From NCBI GenBank assembly GCA_964019135.1, contig OZ025256.1, positions 17,925,911-17,989,910 on the forward strand: a stretch of DNA of 64,000 nt, read 5' to 3'. Both the position numbers and the translations under genes were made by a program. The stretch is from Arenicola marina. Taxonomy: Eukaryota; Annelida; Polychaeta; Arenicolidae. The notes beneath the pieces are model-generated. The model had not been told where the DNA came from. It worked only from the letters and a program-made list of their open reading frames with translations, and ran no database searches. This document shows positions 44,215 to 56,269 of this stretch, piece after piece (the stretch's first letter is position 1; each line of letters opens with the position of its first letter).

Positions 44215-44760
44215 ATTTCCTAATCCCAATCTCTAGCTCCTAATCCCTAAACTATGACCTCTAACCCCTGAGCCTAATCTAGCTATGACCCCTAATCCCC
44301 AATCCCTGAATTATAATCCCTAATCCATGACCCTTAATCATCAATCCATGACCTCTAATCTCCAATCTCTGACCCTTTATGCCAATCCCTGAACTGTAAT
44401 CCCTAATCAATGACCCTTAATCATCAATCCCTGACATGTAATCCCAATTACCCCCTTTTCGTGGGACTTGTCCCGGCGGGATTTTTGTGTATGCATTGTG
44501 ATGCAGAGTGATAGTACATGTATCACTTTATCCTTTAAAATGCACACAAGACTGATAATATCCACTAAGCTGTAACATCTGCTATTAGTTTCCACCTCAA
44601 TCTGACTAATTTACAGTGATTGTGTAAAGAATCCACTGAAATATATACAGAACACTACTGGATAAACGCATTGGTTAATCCGCTTGGTTAAATTATGCTT
44701 CTTGCCATGCATCACAGTGCACATGCGTGACCTACATTGGGTATAGTTGCCAAACCACAG
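44215..44760 (-). repeat. Dispersed repeat Y, copy 2
   Basis: Reverse complement of 16790-17375: a field of CCTAATCCCTGAACTATAATC words, then ATAATATCCACTAAGCTGTAA, GATTGTGTAAAGAATCCACTG and TAATCCGCTTGGTTAAAT. Confidence 0.75.
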
Positions 44761-44799
44761 AGTAGGTATTATACACTGGGTCTGCTCCAGCAATTCCTG

Positions 44800-45300
44800 T
44801 CAATTAACCACTGTGGCTCCTAAACACCTTCAAGTTCCTTTAACCACACACAGATCCTATCAGCCACATATATCTTGTATTTTTCCCATCCAAAAACATA
44901 TACCGTAATTTCCGGTGGGCAAGTTCCACATAAGCCCCCTCTTTTTTTCTGCTTGAAGGGGTATCATTTTGTTGGTTATTGACCCACTCTATATGCCACA
45001 TTTCCATGCAAGTCTGCTTGGGTTGTTTTTTCCCAGCTAACCAGCTCTACAGACAGTCTTGTGTGCCCCTAGGATTACATCAGCTCTACGTATAGGCATT
45101 TGGCAGTGTGCTCTCTCAGGCATTACTGGATGTGCAGAGACCTCCCAACCCACATGAGACATGTATTATAAGAGGGTTCCCACACAAAGCACAGACAAAA
45201 ATGCCCTGATTTCTCTTTGAACCATTTAAAGCTTCCATAAGTAACCCAAAGTAACCAAATGAATGCTGTTAAATGTTAAATGAGAGCAAAGGGAGTTTAA
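44800..45300 (-). repeat. Third, degenerate copy of part of the duplicated block
   Basis: GATCCTATCAGCCACATATAT (44860 on) parallels GGTCCCATTAGGCGATTAGCCACATATAT at 38686, and GAACCATTTAAAGCTTCCATAAGTAACCC (45222 on) parallels the strip at 38341. Read on the minus strand, the first piece gives YVADRI, matching the YVANRL exon strip. Confidence 0.5.
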
Positions 45301-46234
45301 GGTCATTCATACCGTTGCATAAGTGTACAAGATCAGGGGGTCATTTCACTTTGATCTCGTAACTTTTGATGGTGAAATTTTAAAAAAACAATGAATTGCC
45401 AGCCTTAAGAGAAGTGAAAAATTTAAATTTATTATAAATATATGGCAGACATGTTTTTGAATAATATTGGGGGACAATAAATTGCATGACGATGGCTGCA
45501 CCCAATAGCGCTTATTTCAGTTGCATTTAAATTATGATCTGTTATTAAATTAGCATATAAAAGATATGGCTACAAGCTTGTAACTCGTGGTGAAAAGATC
45601 CCCGGCTGCAAAACTGGCATAAGATTATTTGTCGAATTAATCATATTAGGATATTAATAGCATTAATCATTATATATACTCCCATTGGGTCTAACCATGC
45701 GTGCCTCAGCTTCACGCGTTTGTTTGCCCGTACTTTCGGGATCAGCATGCGTGTGCTGAAAATAGGTATGAGGTCATCAGTGTGTGACGTAGAAGCACCC
45801 CCCCACCCCCAATTGTGACCGCTGCTATAAAGCTACTATATTCTTGCGTAACGTGTGCATCACTGGGCCAACAAGAGGTTGGTCGGGTGGCAGCGTGGGT
45901 TGGGGTTGGCGGGGGCAGTGGGGGCGGGGCATTCTGCTTGCAGGGGCGTGTGCAGGAATTTTTATAAGGAGGGGCACAAAAGGGTGGGGGGTACAACAAC
46001 ATGGGGGCACAGATAAATCCTAGGGTCTGAAAGGGGAGGCACGTGCCCCTTGTGTTCCCTCCTGGACACGCCTATGGCTTGCTTGCGTAAGTGGGAAAGT
46101 GACATGTTCCATATCCAGGTCAGTGTTTGTAAAGTTACCCGTGATGAGAAAAAAAAACTTGTATAAATAAATAGTATCACGTTTAATCTTAGAATGAACA
46201 GAATATGATCTAAATTCATAGACAATCAAACATC

Positions 46235-46805
46235 AACCCCATCCTGGCCATCAGTTAAGAGTGCAAACCCCCCCCCCCTTACTCTCTCCCCCCACCCGGT
46301 CACCAGTTATGAGTGAAAAATGCCGCCCCCCGCCCTCTCCCCCGCCTGGCCATCAGTTGAGAGTGCAAACCCCAGCCCTCCTACCCTCTTCTCCCCTACC
46401 GGCTACCAGTTATGAGAGCAAACCCTATAGCCACCCTTCCCTTAGCCCCCTCCCTCCTATCAGAGCAACCCCCTTCCCTCTCTCCCCCTTCACCTCTCCC
46501 CTCCCCCTCCCTCCTCATCCCGCCATCAGTTATGAGAGCAAATCGCAGCCCCCTCCTTTCTCCCCCTTCTCACGGCCATCAGTTATGAGAGCGGCCCCAG
46601 TCCCCCTCATCCCCTCCCCACTCCCCCCCCCCCCAGCCATCACTTATGAGTGCAAACCCCGGCCCACCCGGCCACCACTTATGAGAGCAAACTCCATCTC
46701 CCATTCCCTCCCACCTCTCTCCGGCATCAATTATGAGAGTGACCCCAGTCCCCCCTCGACCCTCCCCGCGCAGCCGTCAATTATGCAGCGAGTATGATAC
46801 GCGTC
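46235..46805 (+). repeat. Minisatellite of GGCCATCAGTTATGAGAGCAAACCCC plus C-rich spacer
   Basis: The word ATCAGTTATGAGAGC recurs about eleven times at 45-60 base spacing, separated by C-rich runs. The family also occurs at 7205-7365 on the other strand and weakly at 5420-5530. The 178-codon frame across it is a repeat product. Confidence 0.85.
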
Positions 46806-46922
46806 AGTTGTCAGAGCAAACCCCAGGTGCCACTCGCCCCTATTAGTTGCCATCCCAGTATTATTCTCACATTGACCTTATTAAATTAGTATTTTTTTTC
46901 CTTTTTTGACAGTAACGCAGCA

Positions 46923-49900
46923 ATGGTTGAAATGGAAGCTCCTCAACCAATGAATGATGATGGCATTTGCTCCAATAGTTTGAAGGCGGTGAACATCGAG
47001 ACGAAGTTTCTCGTCGACAATGTGGACGCTAGTCGTGTCTCAGCACATGTGTGCGAGAGGCAACTTCCCACAACGACTGAGGTAGAAAGCCTCCCGACTG
47101 CGGTCTCGGAGAAGGAGAAATGTCGATTTGACGCTGTCAAACCCAGGATCAACGACGCCAGTCAACGACGTGAGGCAGTCGATGAACTACGAGCAAGTAA
47201 GTTGGGTTTGATGTATCGCACCTTCGTCTATGACGTATATATAACAGATAGTTTAATTCGGAATCAGTTCACACACAGGGGCGGATTCAAGGGGTCGCTA
47301 TATACAGGTTAATTGAAATGTTATGGATGGATGGTCGCTATGTACAAGTTAATTGACATGTTATAGGCGGATGGTCGTTATATTTAAGTTAATTGACATG
47401 TTATAGGAGGATGGTCGCCATGTACAGGTTAATTGAAATGTTATGGAAGGATGGTCGCTATATACAGGTTAATTGACATGTTTTGGAAGGATGGTCGCCA
47501 TGTACAGGTTAATTGACATGTTATGGGAGGATGGTCGCTATGCACAGGTTAATAAAAGATAACATTTTGCTGCCGGTGAATGGTCGCTATATAAAAATGT
47601 AACAATAATTTTGTTTTCCATCCCAAGAGAAGCAGACCCAGCTTCAAGCAACTTTACAGAGGTATGTTCTTTGACAATGGTTGAAAGACATTTTGTTTTA
47701 TCGGTTCCGTTTTATGATAGGCTCACGGTTGATTGGTTTGACAATACCATAGGACAATGTATGCATGATGATCTTTCACTGTACATAGACTTGTATATAC
47801 CGGTAGTATATGTAACTTCTGTTTGTTTAAGCATCATCTGCTTTATCCAATGTGTGCACACATGTGGCATAAAACATCGACCCATCCATTCATCCGGATT
47901 AACAAATATCCTGTGAGGCTATAATGTCCTTAATTTGCGTGTGAAAGAGCAATGACATCGGGGAGTTGTCCTGTTGTCCCGTTGTGGCAGATATCCTGAG
48001 AAATGGAAGAGCTCTCTGCGATTTGACGAAGCCTTCGCCGACATCTTGGAACAGGAGGGCGTCCCCCCTGCCATTATTACCAAGGTCAGTTGGTTTCAAA
48101 CAGGTTTCTTACACAATAGTTTGGCCTTGATATCCATATGTAGCCACGTTTCACTATTTTGTCCAGACACTTCAACGACGAACGCTGCCTGTATTGGGTG
48201 AAGAAAACATCAGACTCAGCTTATAGCAACATTCGAGGGGCTTGTTCATTAACAACAGTTATAAATAAGCCATCCATTATGTCTTCAACTCATTACAAGG
48301 TCAAGAATGAACCGAGTCACAGCCGGACAGCCGTTTTTCTGGATATCGTGATGGAAGCCGAACTCTCGTATGATGGTTTCAAGAACGCTCTGGAGAATAC
48401 GGAGCAGAGTGACCTGGTGTTCCTCCTGAAGGAAGAACCGCGCTCCAGACAGGAGAAAGAACAGATAGGTGAGGGAAAAGTTTATCCTTTGGTTTAGATA
48501 TTTAGGGTAGGCATATGTGACTACACATTTATTATGTTTGGGTGTAACGAAAAAATAAATGTGCTCGATCTATAACATGTATTTGCGTAGGTATGACTGA
48601 AATGACACTATCACTAAACATGGCGGCGCGACGGCTAAGTACGTTGTAAGCTGATCATAAAGAGTGAATTTTGTAGTAAACATTGCCTGTCATACCCGTA
48701 TGTAGAAATATTGCATGAAAACAATTATAGACGTATCGTTTTACATCTGTTTTATATCCCATTTGCCCATACATGTACAGTGTTCAAACCGGTCAATCCA
48801 TAACTTCTTTTCCATTTTGTCGGTTTGATCTAGTAATTATCAGTGTTTTGTCAAATATTTTTAGAAGACGTTTTAGAATCAAATTAAAACTTCCACCATG
48901 TCATTCAAAGTAGTTTTTTTCCTAAATGTATCAATAACATTGTATTTACCACGTTCATACCTGTTACGATATACTCATTGCCTGGCAGATCGCTGCGTGA
49001 AAATGGGTGAACACAGCCTAAAGGGCACCGCTTTGAAACTGTGGAAGATGGAGAAACCTTCCAGTCGAATTGCTCTGCCAGGAGTAGGGGCACCCGGTAC
49101 GTTTCCGTTGATTACACCGAAGCATCATAATTTGCATTATCGAGTATGTATAAGTGTATATAGAAATTATATATTTCTTTTCTGAAAAACATGCTGAAAT
49201 CCTCTCAATATCCTAATACTAGCTGACCAGAAACGAAATGTAGTTTTTCCATTGATTTCTCTATATATGCTACTGGACAACAAGCGATGTGATGCAAATT
49301 AAAAGCCTATTTTTCTCTTATGTCTTCAACACCCAGCATCACCAATTTGGAAAAAAAATGTTTTAACGATGTCAAGGAACAAACTGTAAACAAGCAAACA
49401 GTAGCGGCTACACCGAAAACATGATCTGGGATTGAAGGCACAACACTACGATCAATGTTCCAATGATCTACTATAACTGAGCTTCCCTGTTATATTTGGT
49501 TGATTATACCTGCTTCTGACCTCACGAAACCCTTCTCCGTCAAAACTGTTGTAATGGCACAATTCAATAGAGGTTTATTTTATCCTACCTTATATTATGC
49601 CCTTGACTGCCGAAAGCGTCGCCTACATCAACGATGTGTTAATATCCGTGTCCTCTGATCGTTGTAATTCCCGAAGATCGGTCAGCGATAACGCATGCTC
49701 AGCAAAGCCTGGTAACAATCACAACTGATTCGAAGACAGTTGACGCAATCCTGAAAAGGTAGGTTCAAATATAGAGTGTGGCACAAGGGTTCAGCTCATA
49801 TGTTATGGATCTACAATGTATGAACCATAGAGGCACGCCATGAGTAAATACAGCGTCTTGAGCGGGGATATAGTGACTATCGCAACCGCAGTTAGATCAT

Positions 49901-52900
49901 TGTTCTAAGGGAAATTCTGCGTGCCTGCCAAGATGACCAACCATAAGGACTGTGTGAGCTATTACTTCTTTAATTGTTATATTATAAGGAGTAACAAAAA
50001 CACACAAAAACGAATATTTCATACCTTCTACATATGAGTGGAGTAGCTATTACATTGCCATATTTAGGGTTTGCATTTCCTGTACTTGGATTAAAATACT
50101 ACTCATATGGAGCACAACTGAGTTGCAAAAATATTTCATCTTGCGAAATGCCTATTTGTGCCCCATCCAATTTGAACTCGCTCAGCCCCCTTCCTATGAG
50201 CAGTATGCTAAATCTTATACCAATATATCAGTATGAAATGCCGACTTCAAATATGGCAACGCACATGAACTGCTATTTAAAACATAGGTAATCTAAGAAG
50301 CCATTGCAGAAACATGAAAATACTCCTTCACTTTTTGCTCGAATCAGCCATCTTGTTTGTTGCATGTATAATTCCCCTTTAGTTATGAATACAGATTATT
50401 CCCGTCAATAAAAAGAATAGGCTTAATTTTTTTATTAACGCCGTAATGAAACATTATAATAAATTTTTGTTCTCAAAACTGTAATTTTAACTGCAATGTA
50501 AATATGGCAGAAAAATGGGTTTCTGCTTGGCAGCTGATCGCTAAGAGGAAGCAATGTGCATTACCGCATAGATTTGTATGGATGTTGTGCAAAATCCAGG
50601 CAAAAAATATTCAGTGACAACAATAGATCATGCTTGGACTAGTCTGGTAGTCCGGCCATAAACTGTTTCAGTTTTATGGTAGATCCTGACTTGTGGTGGG
50701 AAACAACTGTTTGAATAGTCTGTCCACTTCCACAACGCCACGTGGCTAGTACAGCGACACTGTTTTATTAAAACTAATGGGCAATTCTACTTCTTTAAGA
50801 TACATGCGATCAACATCAGATCCGCTGAAGATCTATGAAAAATTTGAAAGAGACCGGATCGTCGGCATGAAGCTGACGATGACCACTGTCGCAGTCTTCT
50901 TGGGGTGTTGTCTGAAACTGACTCTGACAGTAAGCCAATCTTATATCCACAGGGCATAACTGTTTAATCACATCATTGGTGATATGAGTCCGCGCTTTGT
51001 TGCTATACGTAAGTCGTAGTCTATTAGAGGCATTAACGTAGTATTTTGTGCTATTTGCCAATAGGAAATAAATATTGTTTACATAAAATATACCTTTGCG
51101 GCAACATATTTATTTGCTGACCACATCTGCAATATATGATGGTTTAGTAGATAATAATAGTAACACGATAACATATACATGACCGAGAATTAGGCCAAGT
51201 AATGATCACACCAATTAAAGAAGAAATAATGTTGTCCTGGGTTTATAGATCGGGTCAAATGATGAACATGTGCGAAAGATCCTTCGCCGCATGTTTCGGA
51301 CCTTCAAGAGACACATCGCTTATTGGTTCTATCACAACGGAGGATGGGTGAGTTTTTAATGTAGATGTTTATTTCAGAAAACAACAATAGGCCCGAGGCC
51401 CTTGTGTTGACAACAAATACAAATAGAAATAAATTAGTGAGTCGACATATGGTCTACAGTTCACTGATGGTTTGCCGCTCATGAAAGGCTAATTTAATGT
51501 AGCTAAGAATGAAATCATTGGACAATTATGTCGCTTAACTATTGGTTCCATCACAACGGAGGATGAGTGAGTTTGAATGTAGTTAAGAATGAAATCATTA
51601 GGCAATTTGTCGCTTAATTATTGGCTCCACCAGAACGGAGAGCAGGTCAATACGGACTGTATTTTGCATTTATCACAGATTTAGTTTTATCCCTCGGTAA
51701 CTCTCATGTTATAATAATGGGCTGTATTGCAATAATGTACCGGTACCGGCATTGGCACACGTGCTGGACACGTTGTCCGACTGTAGATGTTAGCTCTGAA
51801 CAAAATAGATGTGTTATCATAGGTTAAAAGGCAAAAAACTGCAGCTTTGTCCAAATTTTGATGATGACTCAAAAGAGTGGCTTCAGAACATGCACTGTTA
51901 TTTCTTCCATGCCATGTAAGTGTTTTTATACCTTGGCATAGATCTCACTAGTTGGCAACGATCTGAAGCTGAAATGTATTCTCGATGGTCTGACAATGTT
52001 GAGAGCGTTATTTCATGCTTTATTAATTTGTTTTTGCACAGACAGCGTGGACCACCGAAATGGACCGGATCATCCAGGCGCGTCGAGTAAAGCAGTTCAG
52101 ACATGTAAAGCACATGTCTACTGTTCCCAAAGTCGACACAGAGGTTGCAGAGGTATGATCAATGCTCCCTTGAAAAATAGGGGCCGGCCCGGTAGCTCGG
52201 CGAGTTAGAGCGCTCGCCTGGAGTGCTCTGGCCACCTGATAGCCTAACGGCACGTGGATCAGTGGTTCGCGCCCGGCTCTGGCCATGTCTGTGTGGTTGC
52301 AGAATAAAGATCCCATGTCCTTCTTCGCAAAGAGTAGGGAATTACCCCCGGGTACATGGCTCCACTCTCCCTTTCTTCTCCCATGGACGCGATGTGATCA
52401 AAAGTGGTTTAAGTGTCCTGAATATACAACCGAGCTAAAAAATGAAGACATCTTTAATTAAGTAATGTAATATGAAAGTAATATGGAGGTGGAAATGTTG
52501 CTCAGAGTTGTTTAAAGCGGGTGTCCAACCTAGTTTAATCGCGATCTGCACCGAAAGTTTACATCTTAAAATTAAATTGGCGAGTGTTAACGCTTCGTTT
52601 CGGCCGACTGGTAAGGAGACAACAATTAGTGCAACTCGCCCCCAGGAATCTCAAGCAGAGCGCCATTTTGCCGGAAGCAGTGACGCATATTGTGACTATT
52701 CATATGGCGCCGCCTTACGTTATAACTTGCGAAGAAAGAGATCAGGGCCGTCATTTACAGATGAACAGCGGCAGTTCCAAGCCTCGCAGTAGCGCAAGAT
52801 CTTAGTGTTTCATGGAAAAGTACTGTCCAAACAAATTGATTGGTCCATCGCGGACACACCTCCAAAAAGGGCTGCCGCCTGGGTAGGCGGCGAAATCGTG

Positions 52901-53576
52901 CCTGGCGATCACTTCGAAATTTTATTGTGAGCTACAGATAGAACGAAAAATTCTATAATTTGGAGGATAGACAATTGGGTATTATATGAATCGGTAAAGC
53001 AGCGTTAGAGGCCAGGCTGGCGGTTCTCTTTAACTATATTAATAATCTGCTTCAGCAGCGAAACAAAGGTTGTATATGTGTCTCTTGATTTGTCTTCTTG
53101 TATCTCTGCAGTCCCTTAGAAAGCACTGTGCCAAATTGGATGAGGACGTTCTCCGGAAGATATGGTATGAGGGTCGAGACGTCAGACAATTTGTCGACAG
53201 AAGATGTAAGTATAGTTAGGATCTTTGTGGTCCATTCCAACCTAATTTGTAATCGCCCGAATGATAATATTTGCACCTGCAGATCTTTTGGATGCAGGTC
53301 CTGGACACTTTGTCCGACTGTGTAGATGTTCTCTCTGAGCCAGATCGATCGATCATATGTTGAAAAAAGGCCAAAAAAACAGCGCACTGGACAGCGCACC
53401 CACAGGTCCCGGTGCTGTCCTGGTCATAATACCTGTGACGTTGACTTTCAGTGAGGCTGTGCAACAGAGACATCGAAAAGATGATCTTGGAACTGGGGCC
53501 GGTCAGTGACCAATCCCCACCCGCTGATTCCTCTGAACCAGACCAATTAAGGCCAGATCAGTACCCAACCAGCTGA
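46923..53576 (+). CDS. CARD-domain protein, ten coding exons, novel C-terminal half
   Basis: Exons: 46923-47196, 47628-47661, 47991-48084, 48300-48468, 48989-49096, 50820-50929, 51249-51347, 52042-52152, 53112-53205, 53452-53576. All introns are GT-AG and every phase agrees, giving 405 residues and TGA. Residues 1-80 are acidic and probably disordered. About 85-183 form a CARD: an EAVDELR helix, LRFDEAFADILEQEGVPP, then FLDIVMEAELSYDGFKNALE and a TEQSDLVFLL strip, which fits the six-helix pattern with LLDIL- and F..AL..T.Q..L..LL-like strips. CARDs assemble signalling complexes through CARD-CARD contacts in apoptosis and innate immunity. Residues 191-405 are basic, with a hydrophobic VAVFLGCCLKL strip and a RKILRRMFRTFKRHIAYWF strip; I know no family for it. 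The tail is proline- and acid-rich. The first exon has a strong acceptor (ends 46912) and stays open upstream of ATG, so an earlier start exon is possible. Confidence 0.8.
47290..47575 (+). repeat. 40-bp minisatellite in intron 1 of the CARD gene
   Basis: The unit ATGGTCGCTATATACAGGTT plus AATTGACATGTTATAGGAGG, 40 bases, occurs about seven times with few changes. It lies between coding exons 1 and 2. Confidence 0.92.
51493..51650 (+). repeat. Duplicated fragments of CARD-gene exon 7 end and its splice donor
   Basis: ATTGGTTCCATCACAACGG with AGGATGAGTGAGTT (51541 on) and ATTGGCTCCACCAGAACGG (51619 on) copy the end of exon 7 (ATTGGTTCTATCACAACGG, 51323 on) together with the beginning of the intron (TGTAG..AAGAATGAAATCATT). 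The two extra copies are about 79 bases apart. They have no acceptor of their own and the frame is not kept. Confidence 0.8.
52181..52439 (+). mobile_element. tRNA-derived SINE, family A, near-complete
   Basis: Starts GGGCCGGCCCGGTAGCTCGG, box A GTAGCTCGGCGAGTTAGAGC, box B GTGGTTCGCGCCC, body ATGTCTGTGTGGTTGCAG and GAATTACCCCCGGGTACATG. It sits 28 bases after the donor of CARD-gene exon 8, close to the splice site. The GTTG tail has decayed. Confidence 0.9.
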
Positions 53577-54042
53577 AGATGCAAATGTCATATGGGTGCA
53601 AAGCTGACTTTAGAATCAGTGCCATGATGTCATTGTCGATAGCGAGGTTTGGAAATGTGAAGACTGGAGTACGTAGATATTTGGCAGTGAATGTCGTTGG
53701 AATCCTTTACGAACAGAAATCTAAGCATATTGGTAAGGCGCGTATGCCAAGTCTAATGTTAACCACAGCCAACAGATATGTAATCACTCGTGACACAAAC
53801 CCTATTGGGTATCAATATGGAAAGCGCATCTACCAGTTCATATGCTTCCATATTTGTTTGGTTTTTAGACCCTTTATTCAGTCAGGTGTGCACACAATTC
53901 GCGACCTCACCTTTTAAAGATGGCTTTATAGATGTGTCTATTTTACTTACTAAAGGTAAGGTATATTTACTTAATACACAACTTAATCTGTTATCCTTAA
54001 AGCGGTGAGGCCTTATTGCAATAGTATCGAACGAAGTATTGT

Positions 54043-54165
54043 CGTTGGTTGGTTGTATATGCAGGACGATTTGGCCATATCGCGTCAATGGGAAGCAGAA
54101 GGGAGAGAGGGGCCATGTCCCCGGGGGTAACCCCCTACTGTTTGCGAAGAAGGACATGGGGATTA
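54043..54165 (-). mobile_element. tRNA-derived SINE, family A, 3' fragment
   Basis: Plus strand reads GTTGGTTGGTTGTATATGCA, GCCATATCGCGTCAATGG and CCCCGGGGGTAACCCCCTAC, the tail and body of family A on the minus strand. The tRNA head is missing. Confidence 0.8.
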
Positions 54166-54937
54166 GCGGGTGGAACAGCGATGAGGGACACATAAGGCCA
54201 CCACATACATATATCAACGGATGTTGTATAGTGTTTTTATAAACAAGGTTGCTGCGACCAAAGAACGCAAGATCGCGGCGTTTAACTGTGAGGCTAGTAC
54301 ATTTTACATTTTACACCCTGCAAGGCTAGTTTTGTTGTAGTGTACAATATGTCTATATCGTCTTTTATGCAACAAATTACGCGGAATATTCGGCTTGTCA
54401 TCTCCGCATTAAGATAAATATAAACCTACAATTAGTACTGCTGTGCTGTAATCAGATAGATAGAAAATATAATAATAGCCGTCATTGGTTACCTGATCTA
54501 TGAGATGTGGTTGGTGCATAGCATGTGAACGAGGAGTAGAGACAATGAAAGTCCATCAGGACGCCTTTAAAGTCCAACCTTGTATTTTTTAAATGCACAG
54601 GCTTATGCGATATAGCGATATGTGTGCCATTTTACTTATACGTCGAAGTCCTTAAGACACTATAATCTATAAATGACTTATTTTACATTTACCCTTGATG
54701 CTATCGAACAATCAAATTTTATATATTCTACTTTACTTTGTTAACGATAGTTGATGCACATTATGCTCTTATATATATATGGTCACTCTCACGATCAGCC
54801 TAAGTCGCTGGATCTGTAGGACGGTGAGTGAGCTGTGCTGGTGAGCCATACCGTCGCTTTATGCCGCAATACCCAGTGTGCGTTGTTGTTACGTCGCTCA
54901 ATGACTTCGGGCGGCGAGGTTTCAAGTGTTGCATAAT

Positions 54938-55302
54938 GGCGATGATACATCTAAAAAGTTTCGGAAACACACAAGTAACCGAAACTTTTTCAGGATACAG
55001 CAGTGTTTCCGACACTCGCACCACGTAACCACGTGTTTGGCGCCAATACTCTAACGTTACCAGGGCTGACCCCCCCTCCGCCCATGCCCCTCCAGAAGTC
55101 ACGTGACCGCATCTCGCTTTCGGATTGGTTGTAATACTAATGATGTGGACACTTGGTGTCCCAAATTCAAACATGTTGAAACTTCGGACACAAAGTGACC
55201 GAAACTTTCCAGGATACACCAGTGAAAAGTTTCGGTAACAAAGTTTCGGTCACAAAGTTTCGGTCACAAAGTTTCCGAAACTTCGCTAGATGTATCATTG
55301 GC
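54938..55302. mobile_element. MITE with ATGATACATCTA...AAGTTTCGGAAAC inverted ends
   Basis: Left end GATGATACATCTAAAAAG then TTTCGGAAAC; right end GTTTCCGAAACTTCGC then TAGATGTATCAT. Possible 4-base target duplication TGGC lies outside both ends. Inside, GTTTCGGTCACAAA recurs in tandem near the right end. The 139-codon minus frame across it is not a recognised protein. Confidence 0.65.
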
Positions 55303-55497
55303 ATTAGATCTATTGCGCATGTCTGGTTCTGACGGATTCCAAAATGGTCTTCAATCAATCTAACATGTGGCACATGTAGCTCGCCGTCCTACAAACCGCC
55401 AGCATACGCTCTGGTGGGGCTTGGGTGGTGCCTGTAGTGCGTAACTGTAGCTGTGTGTGGAGTGCATATCGAAGAACAATATGGCGAGTTAACGCCA

Positions 55498-55965
55498 GGG
55501 CCGGTATTCATAACAATAAACCGATCCATAATCCGACCAACACTAAGCCCCGCCCACGCTTGAGTCCTTTTCGTTAAGCGTGAGTATGAAATTGACAATC
55601 ATAGCTTTGTTTGTCGGACTTGTTTGTCGGACATAACGCATGTGGAAAGCCTTTTTTCGCCACATGATTGAATAAAAGCAACAGTGACGTCAATGAATGA
55701 TTGACAGCCTGGATCGGTCTATTGCAAATGTTTAGCACGAAAAGTGTTTTTCGGCCGAAGTCTCTTCGGCCCGCTGTGGTCGAATTCATCATCCAGCAAT
55801 GGCATTCATTAGAATTCTGACACTTTCCGAATTCAGAAAATCCATATCCTGGTTAGATGGGTGTTTTTCCACTATCTTTGGACCAGATGAACGTTTGACA
55901 ACTGTTCTACTCAGTGTTGAGTAGATTTGCGTAGCGTAATAAGTCTGGTTTATGAACACCGGCCC
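55498..55965. mobile_element. MITE with GGGCCGGTATTCATAA termini
   Basis: GGGCCGGTATTCATAA at the left and TTTATGAACACCGGCCC at the right are near-perfect inverted repeats. The interior is AT-rich and non-coding. No clear target duplication was found. The ends resemble those of the MITE at 60808-61348 (GGGCCGTATTCATAATC), so the two are probably related families. Confidence 0.75.
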
Positions 55966-56269
55966 TGATCGAAGTCGTTCGTTGTAGCGGTGTTAAGACA
56001 AGCCGCCGGCTAGGTGTGGCCTAGTGCAGTCGGCTGATACCACAAGAGGCACGGTGTTAACGGCAGTGTGTATGTACATATGTGTGGTCGTATCTGGCCC
56101 ATTGACGATTAGTGTACACCGCAAAGTGTACGCCGGGTATTCGCCCCCGAGACCGCGCACATTCGGGGTGAACCCCTGAATGCACGAGGACAAAGGGAAT
56201 TTCCTCCGTGGTATATTTATCGACCTCCGCTAGCTGGACCTGGGCCGAGTGACGTGTATATGAAACCAA

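Noticed and set aside
184-44760. One giant palindrome joining left and right halves
   Set aside because: The duplicated block and repeat Y are both inverted between halves, but their order is not reversed as a single inversion-duplication would need, so they are separate dispersed events.
46261-46797. 178-codon proline-rich frame before the CARD gene
   Set aside because: It is made by the CCATCAGTTATGAGAGC minisatellite and its C-rich spacers; no splice link to the CARD exons is seen.
52181-52260. tRNA gene
   Set aside because: Box A and box B are present, but the sequence continues into a SINE body repeated at four places, and the cloverleaf is not kept.
53282-53340. Alternative last exon of the CARD gene after 53281
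   Set aside because: An acceptor is present and the phase fits, but the frame stops after about 18 residues and the strip is repeated in an earlier intron near 51745-51800, so the exon at 53452 is preferred.
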